Source of the DNA: Sedimentisphaerales bacterium
GTDB taxonomy: Bacteria > Planctomycetota > Phycisphaerae > Sedimentisphaerales > Anaerobacaceae
NCBI GenBank assembly: GCA_028282745.1
Contig: JANQHJ010000094.1
Span: 1 to 41,168 of the forward strand
Direction of reading: 5' to 3'
DNA: 41,168 bases
Shown: positions 34,412-41,168 of the stretch, piece after piece
Layout: each line of letters starts with the position of its first letter
Position numbering within the stretch: position 1 is the first letter of the stretch
Translations under genes and position numbers: made by a program
The notes under the pieces: generated by a model
What the model was told of the DNA's origin: nothing
The model's input: only the letters and a program-made list of their open reading frames with translations
The model's database searches: none

Positions 34412-35230
34412 TTATATCCCGCTATATGCGCTAAAGCCTCCGTCAACCGGTACTACAATACCGGTTACAAATTTCGCTGCATCACTTATTAACCACATGA
34501 CTGTCCCGATCAATTCCTCAGCCTCCCCGAACCTGCCCATAGGGGTGTGATCGATTATTTGCTGTCCTCTCATAGTTAGGCTTTTATTTTTCTCGTCAAT
34601 TAATAAAAACTGATTCTGCTTAGTAAGAAAAAATCCCGGTGCTATAGCATTGACCCTTATTTCTTTAGAGTAATTCTGACACATATGAACAGCCAGCCAT
34701 TGCGTAAAGTTGCTCACTGCTGCCTTAGCCGCCGAATAAGCTGGAATTTTGGTCAAAGGCCGAAACGCGTTCATGCTCGATATATTCAGGATCACGCCGC
34801 TGCCTTGTTTAGTCATTTGTTCACCGAACACCTGAGAAGTTAATATTGTACTGAGCAGATTAAGATCAATGACCGAGCGTATAGCATCGATAGGGAGATC
34901 GAAGAAAGACGTATCTTCTGAAGTAGTTGCTTCTTTTTTATTACCGCCGGTTCCGTTTATTAAAACGTCAACTCTTCCCATTGTCGCGACAGCGCAGTTA
35001 AAAGCCTCTTCGATTTGTTTCTTATCAGTGACATCAGCCCTGACAGGAATTGCAAAACCACCTTGGGCCTCTATCTCTTTGCATACCTCGTTAGCTCGAA
35101 ACTCGTCGTAATCAACAATACATACTTTCGCGTCATTGCGTGCAAGCTCTATAGCTAACTGCCTGCAAAGTATCCCAGCCCCACCTGTTATTACAACGCA
35201 CTTATCTTTAATCTCAAATAATTCGTTCAT
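34412..35230 (-). CDS. SDR fructuronate reductase (mannonate oxidoreductase-like)
   Basis: About 272 residues from the ATG at 35230; a TTG at 35242 is possible but overlaps the upstream stop. The NAD(P)-binding stretch VVITGGAGILCRQLA and the catalytic pair NISSMNAF and YSAAKAA are intact. The segments FFDLPIDAIRSVIDLNL and IAPGFFLTKQNQFLL are characteristic of the SDR group annotated as D-mannonate oxidoreductase, so it most likely reduces D-fructuronate to D-mannonate, taking the place of the classical UxuB. It directly follows uxaE, whose product is fructuronate, supporting that role. The cofactor preference cannot be decided here. Confidence 0.85.
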   Translation of the reverse strand: MNELFEIKDKCVVITGGAGILCRQLAIELARNDAKVCIVDYDEFRANEVCKEIEAQGGFAIPVRADVTDKKQIEEAFNCAVATMGRVDVLINGTGGNKKEATTSEDTSFFDLPIDAIRSVIDLNLLSTILTSQVFGEQMTKQGSGVILNISSMNAFRPLTKIPAYSAAKAAVSNFTQWLAVHMCQNYSKEIRVNAIAPGFFLTKQNQFLLIDEKNKSLTMRGQQIIDHTPMGRFGEAEELIGTVMWLISDAAKFVTGIVVPVDGGFSAYSGI

Positions 35231-35238
35231 GATTTCAC

Positions 35239-36483
35239 TCAAGTCAAAAAGATTGATTTAATGTGCCTGAAAATGTTTTCCTGGACGGATTGTGATACGA
35301 TTTCTTCATATTCTTTTAGTGCGTCTGTATATTTCTCTTTCATCTCCGCGGCCACTTTATAGCCGACGTGCAATAGCTGACGCAGATCTGCATTATAAAG
35401 CTCGCACGATGAATCACGATAAAGTGCTCTAACAAATTCCTCACTGCCCCAGTCGTTCACAGTATCTGGGGCTGGCAGATGTTTTTGTTTTATGTCAATA
35501 ACAGTCGCGTATGGCCCGCATAGCTCATCCATTCGCCCGTATGCTTTACTGTAAACCTCTTTGGCAATCTCTAATCCATTGCCGCCGGCTTTAGCCAAAC
35601 CGGTTAATTCTTCAAGCCACGTTGTTCCAGCAGTTTTGATATGCACACCGGCATCAAATTTTTTAAGAGCCTTTTTAATCGGCTCATAGATAGAAAACTT
35701 ATCGCTTCCTGAATGCACACTGAGCTTTAACTCTTTGGGCAGGTCAAATTCTTTTATTGCAAAAGCCAAAGCCGCAAGATCCTCATTAAATTCCTTTTCG
35801 AACTGATCTACATCGCCCACATAATCGACACCTTTATTAAACCTACCGGTAAACTTTGGAGCTATCGTCTGGGCCGATATACCTGCTTGTGCTGTCATTG
35901 CGAGAATAAAAAATAATTCGACAGGACCCTGCGGCTGATCGGATTCATCGATAGAAACTTCGGTTATGAAATCGATTCCGCCTTTTGAAAAATCTATATG
36001 ACGGTATATACGCCCAGCTTCTGTTATCGCATAAAGAAACTTGTCGCCAACTTTTGCAAGCATCTCTTCGGTAACTTCAAACTTTTCTTCGATGCCTGGG
36101 ATATTAAGCTCCCCGATATATTTACGGTTGGACTTGATAAACAGCTTTAAGTCATCTTCGTCGATCGGTTCGCCAATTTGGTTTGCGACGTCTAAAGTAA
36201 AGAAATCACTCGAGTCCATAAATAGGTCAACATTCTGCAAGCCTATATGATCCGCGTCAACAAAGTAAGCCTCTTTAAAGCCCAGTTTCTTAACAGCATC
36301 ATCTGCCTCGAATCGAGCACTCTCGGGTGTAGTACCAATAATGGTATGTTCGCGATGAGACTTGTTCCAGACCGGCGTAATATCTACCCCGGACTTTTTA
36401 GCCTGAATTATCGCTTGCAGTTGAGCTTTACCTTGCAATCCGAATCTATCTCCTACCCCGAAGGAATATTTTCCTAAACGCAC
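35239..36483 (-). CDS. uxaE: Tagaturonate epimerase UxaE
   Basis: A 414-residue protein that matches the UxaE family: it opens YSFGVGDRFGLQGKAQL, has FVDADHIGLQNVD near residue 73, a central EVSIDESDQPQGP stretch, and KLSVHSGSDKFSIY, the metal-binding His segment of this family. UxaE interconverts D-tagaturonate and D-fructuronate, letting galacturonate enter the fructuronate route without tagaturonate reductase. It is the second gene of the operon, 25 bases after the phosphofructokinase gene, and its stop lies just before the SDR start. With UxaC it allows both galacturonate and glucuronate to converge on fructuronate. Confidence 0.93.
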   Translation of the reverse strand: MRLGKYSFGVGDRFGLQGKAQLQAIIQAKKSGVDITPVWNKSHREHTIIGTTPESARFEADDAVKKLGFKEAYFVDADHIGLQNVDLFMDSSDFFTLDVANQIGEPIDEDDLKLFIKSNRKYIGELNIPGIEEKFEVTEEMLAKVGDKFLYAITEAGRIYRHIDFSKGGIDFITEVSIDESDQPQGPVELFFILAMTAQAGISAQTIAPKFTGRFNKGVDYVGDVDQFEKEFNEDLAALAFAIKEFDLPKELKLSVHSGSDKFSIYEPIKKALKKFDAGVHIKTAGTTWLEELTGLAKAGGNGLEIAKEVYSKAYGRMDELCGPYATVIDIKQKHLPAPDTVNDWGSEEFVRALYRDSSCELYNADLRQLLHVGYKVAAEMKEKYTDALKEYEEIVSQSVQENIFRHIKSIFLT

Positions 36484-36508
36484 GATGCACTTCCTTACAT
36501 TAAGATTA

Positions 36509-37774
36509 TTACATATAGCTTTTCAATTTCTTTTCAATAGGCTTTCGTTCAAAACGCATATATACTGGCAATCCATCCCACCCCATCTTTATAGGTGCTT
36601 CGCCCTGAACTAATGGCCTGACATAATCCAGCATAGCTTGCGTTACGCCATTTTCTTTTTTGTTGATATATTCAGCAGGCACTTTCTTTTCACCATTTGC
36701 CACATCAGAAAGTTCCGCTAATCCTGTCGAACATCGATAAGGGCTGTTAGAATTACGAATTAGAGTTACCATCTTGCCATTGAGGCCTTCTAACGCATGC
36801 TTCACAGCCGTTGCCCCGCACATATAAGCTTCGTTTACATCTGTAAGCGAAGCGAAATGCATAGCACTTCTTTGACATGTGCCGAGCTTGTTGAACCGTG
36901 TTTTGATGCCGACTTCTTTTTCAATAACCGCTTTTAGCATCTCTGCAACACCGCCAAGCTGGGCATGGCCGAAGCTATCGGTACCTAAATTGCTCCTCTC
37001 AGCTGTTACATAATTGCCATTTTCATCTTTGAGTCCCTCACCTGCAACTATGAATACTCTGCCGAATTCTTTATAAACCTCTTTAACATCCGCTACAAGC
37101 TTCTCAAAGTTAAAAGCAGCTTCCGGCATATATATAAGATGTGGTGCGTCCTTGGCTTCTCTTCTGGCCAATCCAGTCGCAGCCGCAATCCAGCCTGCAT
37201 TACGCCCCATTACCTCGAGGATCTTACATGTATCCGTGGTATAAAGTGCCTCCGTATCTTTACCTGCGTTCATGGCACTTACAGCTACATACTTGGCTAC
37301 ACTGCCGTAACCCGGGCAGTGATCGGTACATGCAAGGTCATTATCTATTGTCTTGGGTATTCCCATACATATAAGCTCATAACCGTTTTGGGCTGCGAGT
37401 TTATTTATTTTGTCAGCGGTATCCATTGAATCATTACCGCCTGAATAAAAGAAGTAATGAATATCGTGGGCCTTGAAGACTTCAATTATACGTTGGTAAT
37501 CTGTTTTGGATTCGTCCAGTGATTTCAATTTATACCTGCACGAACCAATTGCGGCGGCGGGGGTTTGCTTGAGTGCTTCTATGATTTCAGGTTTTTCGGC
37601 ACTGATGTCAAAAAGTTCTTCTCTCAAAATCCCAAGGATCCCATTTGTCGCACCAAATATCTTACCGATTTTATTCGACTTCATTGCTTGCTGTATGGTT
37701 CCGCATACAGCTGAGTTGATAACAGCGGTGGGGCCGCCGCTTTGAGCAACTACTATATTGTTTTTTACGCTCAT
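36509..37774 (-). CDS. Diphosphate-dependent 6-phosphofructokinase
   Basis: A 421-residue PFK-family protein. IVVAQSGGPTAVINS is the first phosphate-binding strand. The site that reads GGDGS in ATP enzymes reads GGNDS here (residues 112-116), where the Asp115 blocks ATP, and the catalytic loop is PKTIDND with Lys141, both features of PPi-dependent enzymes. It would phosphorylate fructose-6-phosphate with pyrophosphate, reversibly, in the cytoplasm; some members also accept sedoheptulose-7-phosphate. It is the first gene of the operon, just downstream of the divergent promoter region shared with the ROK gene, which links it to uronate-derived pentose or hexose phosphates. Confidence 0.9.
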   Translation of the reverse strand: MSVKNNIVVAQSGGPTAVINSAVCGTIQQAMKSNKIGKIFGATNGILGILREELFDISAEKPEIIEALKQTPAAAIGSCRYKLKSLDESKTDYQRIIEVFKAHDIHYFFYSGGNDSMDTADKINKLAAQNGYELICMGIPKTIDNDLACTDHCPGYGSVAKYVAVSAMNAGKDTEALYTTDTCKILEVMGRNAGWIAAATGLARREAKDAPHLIYMPEAAFNFEKLVADVKEVYKEFGRVFIVAGEGLKDENGNYVTAERSNLGTDSFGHAQLGGVAEMLKAVIEKEVGIKTRFNKLGTCQRSAMHFASLTDVNEAYMCGATAVKHALEGLNGKMVTLIRNSNSPYRCSTGLAELSDVANGEKKVPAEYINKKENGVTQAMLDYVRPLVQGEAPIKMGWDGLPVYMRFERKPIEKKLKSYM

Positions 37775-37998
37775 TTAATGTCCTTTGGTGGTTATTTCTA
37801 ACCAATTTATAATAAACTCAGGATATGAGAATATTCTATATTGAAGTATAATTAAAATGCAAGAAATTTCCAATAAATATTGTAAGCCTATATATATTAA
37901 GCAGATATATCTTTACAGTGAGTGAGTTTAGATTTTGCTTGAATATGCTCAGTCCATGAATTATTATATATATGTTATTTTTAAGATTAAGGATTTTT
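37775..37998. promoter_or_regulatory. Divergent promoter region between uronate operon and ROK gene
   Basis: A very A/T-rich 224-base region that must carry the promoters of both directions. It contains TATAAT at 37847-37852 on the plus strand, TTTATAAT-type elements near 37808, and a 10-bp palindrome AGATATATCT at 37903-37912. A second inverted repeat near the pfk start is listed separately. AAGGA precedes the ROK ATG at 37999 by five bases. Confidence 0.5.
37789..37804. promoter_or_regulatory. Inverted repeat, candidate ROK operator
   Basis: TGGTTA and TAACCA flank a 4-base spacer TTTC, 15 bases upstream of the phosphofructokinase start. It is the only clean inverted repeat close to the operon start and could be a repressor site or a small leader hairpin. 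Confidence 0.35.
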
Positions 37999-39204
37999 AT
38001 GGCTCGAAACCCCATTGATTCTAAAGCAGCTGGCCGGCGTAACGAATTGTTGGTTCTGGAAGTGCTCAGAAAGTACGGACCGTGTTCACAGGCCGAAATT
38101 TGTAGATTAACCGGCCTTGGCAGTTCGACTTCCAGTTATATAGTCTCCAGGCTCAGGGAAAAGCACCTTATCAATGAACAACAGGGTAAAAGCTTCCGTC
38201 CCGGCGCAAAGCCGGTGCTGGTAAGTATCAATCCTGGGGGATGTTTTGTTGTAGGTGCTGAGATCAGCCCGAGTAGTATATTTATCGTACTTTTTGATTT
38301 CAATTGCAGCGTAGTGGATAAGATTCGGATTCCTTTAGATAATGATCTTTCAGTTGAAAACGTTGTAATGCTTCTTGAAATAAACTTAAAAGGCCTTATA
38401 AGCAAGCACGAGATACCCCAAAAGAAGGTTCTTGGTATTGGCGTAACTCTTAGCGGCTCAATATCCCCGGATGGTACCGTGGAGCTTTCCAGTCCTATGG
38501 GATGGCGGTCAGTGCCATTAAAACAGTTTCTTTCACAAAAGCTCGATTGTTCAGTAGATATTCTCACAACTCGCGTACGCCTTTTAGCTGAAATGTACGC
38601 TAATACAGAGCTTGCGTCTAAAAATATAGTCTATATGAATGTTGCCAATGGTGTTGGCTGTACAGGTATAATTGACGGTGAGTTGATCCACGGCGCTACA
38701 AACAGAAGTGGCGAGTTAGGCCACGTGATCATTGACCCGGACGGCCCCATCTGTGGTTGTGGGCATAAAGGTTGCCTTGAAGCTTTTATTTCCGGCCCGG
38801 CAATCGCTAAAAAAATTAAGCAGGATATCGACAACGGACAGGAAACCATACTTTCCGGTTTGATCGATGCTGACGATACTGCTGAGAGTATGGTTACAAA
38901 ATGGGGCAGGGCTATTGAGCAAAATGATAGTTATTCTCTGGGAATTCGGAAAATGGTGGCAGCTCATATGAGCAGATCCGCTGCTATAGCCATTAATTTA
39001 TACGACCCGGATGTACTGATATTAGCCGGTTATGTCTGCGATAAATCACCGCAATATTTCGCTGATTCAGTAAAAAAGCGATTTCCTACAGATGTTTACA
39101 ATGAAACCTCGCGGAAAATTGAAGTTTACCATGCCTGTGCCGGCCAAGAGGCATTGGTGACTGGTGCTGCTATCGCGGTATTACAGAAATTTTTCGAATT
39201 ATAA
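37999..39204 (+). CDS. ROK-family transcriptional repressor
   Basis: A 401-residue protein from the ATG at 37999, preferred over the ATG at 37972 because AAGGA lies five bases upstream. The N-terminal winged helix-turn-helix spans about residues 15-75 (CSQAEICRLTGLGSSTSSY). The ROK domain follows: VVGAEISPSSIFIVLFDF, GIGVTLSGSISPDG, and the zinc site GELGHVIIDPDGPICGCGHKG then CLE, with the usual His and Cys ligands. In the family (NagC/Mlc/XylR type) DNA binding is released by a sugar or sugar phosphate. It is transcribed divergently from the uronate operon and is the obvious candidate regulator of it. The inducer is not known but is probably a uronate or aldonate. Confidence 0.92.
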   Translation: MARNPIDSKAAGRRNELLVLEVLRKYGPCSQAEICRLTGLGSSTSSYIVSRLREKHLINEQQGKSFRPGAKPVLVSINPGGCFVVGAEISPSSIFIVLFDFNCSVVDKIRIPLDNDLSVENVVMLLEINLKGLISKHEIPQKKVLGIGVTLSGSISPDGTVELSSPMGWRSVPLKQFLSQKLDCSVDILTTRVRLLAEMYANTELASKNIVYMNVANGVGCTGIIDGELIHGATNRSGELGHVIIDPDGPICGCGHKGCLEAFISGPAIAKKIKQDIDNGQETILSGLIDADDTAESMVTKWGRAIEQNDSYSLGIRKMVAAHMSRSAAIAINLYDPDVLILAGYVCDKSPQYFADSVKKRFPTDVYNETSRKIEVYHACAGQEALVTGAAIAVLQKFFEL

Positions 39205-39486
39205 TTGCAGAATTTTTAGTTTGCTGAAATGCTTCACATTCCTTTGGATTTGCCATAGCTGCCTGAATTTACCTCTGTTAAGTGCTTATATGATAATAAC
39301 ATAGGTCTAATTTAAGCCAAATATCTTTTTGTTACTTGAGTTTATGTCGACTTCTCTACTATAGTATAGCTCATATTAGTTTTAAACTAAGATTTTTTTG
39401 GTGGGGTTCATGACAATCTAATAAAAAAATACTCATTTTTCGCGTTTTTTTTGTAACAAATCACTCTTTGGTGATGTCTGAATATT
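39205..39486. other. Intergenic region before the sigma-factor gene
   Basis: An A/T-rich stretch of 282 bases with no gene. It includes ACTATAGT at about 39358-39365, an inverted repeat at 39376-39390, and a run of eight T residues near 39444. The promoter of the sigma-factor fusion gene is expected here, but no confident -35/-10 pair was found. Confidence 0.4.
39376..39390. promoter_or_regulatory. Inverted repeat with one-base center
   Basis: TTAGTTT and AAACTAA are perfectly complementary around a single T, with a T-run just after. The loop is too small for a good terminator of the ROK gene, so an operator upstream of the sigma-factor gene is equally possible. Confidence 0.3.
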
Positions 39487-41168
39487 ATGAAGAGCGGTAA
39501 AAAACAAGAAAACGATAATATGTCTATTTTGGATTTAGTTGAGGGCGCCAAGTCCGGCGATAAACAAAGCCTGGAAGAGCTTGCTCTACAGGTACAGCCA
39601 AGGATACGTGCTTTTGTCTTTCGAAGTACCCTCAATAATGATGTGGCTGATGATCTGACACAGGATGTATCTCTCAAGATGATAACCTCTATATCTACTC
39701 TTAGAAATAACAGTAGTTTTTGGCCTTGGTTATACAGGATAGCCGCAAATAACATTAATTCCTATTTCCGTCAAAGGAAGGCTTCATCTGCTGTTAATTT
39801 CTCTTCACTTGAAGAACACATGCTCCAGGCTGCGATTGAAGACGACACCTTTGAAGTTGAGAATCGTCCCGTCTATCAGGAACTTTCAAATATTGTCATC
39901 AAAGCTGTCGAAAAGCTTAAAATTCCACAGCGTATGGTCTTTTCAATGCGCTGTTTCGAAAAAATGACATACCCGCAGATAGCCAAAGCTATCGGATGTA
40001 CTGAAAATTCAGCACGAGTGAATTTCTTCAGAGCCAAAAAACAGCTCCAAAGCAAGCTTAAAAAACGGGGCATCAAGCCCGCCTCAATGCTATTGGCTAT
40101 CGTATTGTTTGGCAAGATTACAGCGGGTCAGAAAGCACTCGCTGCTACTATCACACAAAGCTCTGTTGCCAGCGGATTGTCAACAACTACAGTAGCTGCC
40201 GTTGCCGGGGCTTTAACTTCTAAATTTACTAAAATAATTTCCGCTGCCGTTATTACTATCTCGGTTGTTTGTTTATATATATACTTAAACAAGCCTTCTC
40301 TACCGGACAGGGCGATGGTTCGTTCGATATATTTCACCGAACAGGGCGTAGGATCTGCGAAGGGATCCTCCAGCCTTGCTGGGCAGGACATAGAAAACAC
40401 AGGGATATGGCGAACTAAAGGTGCTTATGAGCAATGGTGTTCTTTCCCAGACGGACCGGACGGCTCGATGATGTTCAAAATGCAGAGGTGGAACATTGAC
40501 AGAACACAGCAGTGGTGCTCTTGGTTACAGGATGGGATTGCAAATTATTATTATGATAGCGGGGCTAAAAAACTTTATATCACTAATGATCCTGTTGGCA
40601 ATTTGATTCTTCCTACCGATTCCCAGGAATTTATTGAGTTTATTGCACAGCAGATTAAATCTTTAAGGGGAATTGACTTTAAATATGACAAACGTACCGG
40701 ATTGGTGAAAAAAACCGTTGATAATCGTGTAGATGACATAAAAGATTTCACATCAAAATTCAGCTATAATTCATTTCAGAAAGATATCATGCAGCCATTT
40801 TGGGAAGAAATAAGAGAAACAATTGACCAACGCGACCAGATGCACAAACGGGGCTGGACATATTTCACTGTAGAAGGCCAAATCAGCCAATATCAAGTTA
40901 CCGGAAAAGGAAGAATGCCTTTTGTATATGCGACTTGTAAAGAACATACGCCTTGGCTTCACATTAAGATTGGTGATTTTCTTGAAGTGATCGAAAATGA
41001 CAGTGGAGCCTTTTTGATCGACCATTATTCCTCTAAGCAATATTTCTATCCCACTGGTACGTTCTTTAAAGGCCTCGGACGCCCATGGCTTGGCCTGTGT
41101 TCTTATGATGTGGTAAGAAGAGACGCTGCTTCTCATCGCATACCTTTTAATTCGGAGCGCAAAGATGA
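39487..41168 (+). CDS. ECF-type sigma factor fused to a transmembrane/extracytoplasmic domain (cut by window edge)
   Basis: An open frame of 560 codons runs from the ATG at 39487 to the right edge with no stop. Residues about 20-100 form sigma region 2 (ADDLTQDVSLKM, then FWPWLYRIAANNINSYFRQRK), and residues about 130-190 region 4 with a helix-turn-helix (MTYPQIAKAIGCTENSARV). An Ala/Thr-rich hydrophobic stretch follows (about 200-245), then a clear membrane segment near 246-268 (IISAAVITISVVCLYIYL). A polar, Trp- and Tyr-rich domain of about 290 visible residues completes the fragment. Such C-terminal extensions are known in planctomycete ECF groups, and they are thought to sense signals or tether the factor. 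The C-terminal domain is not recognised. Confidence 0.87.
   Translation, partial: MKSGKKQENDNMSILDLVEGAKSGDKQSLEELALQVQPRIRAFVFRSTLNNDVADDLTQDVSLKMITSISTLRNNSSFWPWLYRIAANNINSYFRQRKASSAVNFSSLEEHMLQAAIEDDTFEVENRPVYQELSNIVIKAVEKLKIPQRMVFSMRCFEKMTYPQIAKAIGCTENSARVNFFRAKKQLQSKLKKRGIKPASMLLAIVLFGKITAGQKALAATITQSSVASGLSTTTVAAVAGALTSKFTKIISAAVITISVVCLYIYLNKPSLPDRAMVRSIYFTEQGVGSAKGSSSLAGQDIENTGIWRTKGAYEQWCSFPDGPDGSMMFKMQRWNIDRTQQWCSWLQDGIANYYYDSGAKKLYITNDPVGNLILPTDSQEFIEFIAQQIKSLRGIDFKYDKRTGLVKKTVDNRVDDIKDFTSKFSYNSFQKDIMQPFWEEIRETIDQRDQMHKRGWTYFTVEGQISQYQVTGKGRMPFVYATCKEHTPWLHIKIGDFLEVIENDSGAFLIDHYSSKQYFYPTGTFFKGLGRPWLGLCSYDVVRRDAASHRIPFNSERKD

Noticed and set aside
1-41168. tRNA, rRNA, CRISPR array, IS element or prophage
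   Set aside because: No cloverleaf-type sequences, regular spaced repeats, transposase or integrase motifs, or phage genes were recognised by eye on either strand.

Overview
This 41.2 kb window looks like chromosome from a member of the Planctomycetota, most likely a Phycisphaerae/Sedimentisphaerales-type marine or anaerobic polysaccharide degrader. The evidence is moderate-GC DNA, a polysaccharide export cluster of the kind seen in that phylum, a TRAP-type uronate operon with tagaturonate epimerase, and at the right edge an ECF-like sigma factor carrying a long membrane-anchored C-terminal extension, which is an architecture typical of planctomycetes. The taxonomic call is an inference from gene content only.

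Layout. (1) 1-2357, minus strand: the end of a glycan-degradation unit, with a 611-residue protein of probable deacetylase/GH57-like barrel fold, a small zinc-ribbon protein, and the first 59 codons of a GH42 beta-galactosidase that runs off the left edge. (2) 2358-3439: a 1.1 kb gene-poor divergent regulatory region with several inverted repeats. (3) 3440-23076, plus strand: a 15-gene exopolysaccharide cluster. It holds an outer-membrane export lipoprotein (Wza-like), a Wzz/BY-kinase-like co-polymerase with a degenerate Walker A, an initiating phosphoglycosyl transferase, a Wzx flippase, a Wzy/ligase-like protein, five glycosyltransferases (GT4, GT2, GT2, GT4, WecG/TagA), two two-domain fusion proteins (nucleotidyltransferase-thymidylate-kinase-like and methyltransferase-APH-like), a DUF362 protein, a MiaB-like radical SAM protein, and a secreted parallel beta-helix protein. 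It ends in a hairpin terminator at about 23107-23143 that faces the next operon. (4) 23142-37774, minus strand: an 11-gene, tightly packed uronate operon, transcribed pfp, uxaE, SDR fructuronate reductase, HAD phosphatase, LarA-like epimerase, GH2, gnd, uxaC, dctP, dctQ, dctM. (5) 37999-39204, plus strand: a divergent ROK repressor, the likely regulator of the operon. (6) 39487 to the right edge, plus strand: the sigma factor-transmembrane-sensor fusion, open at the edge.

How the uronate operon may work. The TRAP system imports uronates and UxaC isomerises them. UxaE interconverts tagaturonate and fructuronate, and the SDR reduces fructuronate to mannonate. The usual next genes (uxuA mannonate dehydratase, kdgK, kdgA) are absent from the operon. 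In their place are a nickel-pincer LarA-family protein with its key Lys and His residues in register and a 6-phosphogluconate dehydrogenase. Mannonate and gluconate are C2 epimers, so the gene set suggests a different route: mannonate to gluconate by the LarA homologue, then 6-phosphogluconate by a kinase not in the window, then ribulose-5-phosphate by Gnd. A PPi-dependent phosphofructokinase would handle the sugar phosphates that result. This is the most interesting hypothesis in the window and is inference.

Other points that stand out: a LacZ-type GH2 whose acid/base Glu position is His, a TRAP DctM with about 145 extra residues of membrane helices, a pseudo-kinase-like Wzc with a 200-residue cytoplasmic coiled coil, and a radical SAM methylthiotransferase-like protein inside a polysaccharide locus. 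No tRNA, rRNA, CRISPR, IS element or phage gene was recognised.
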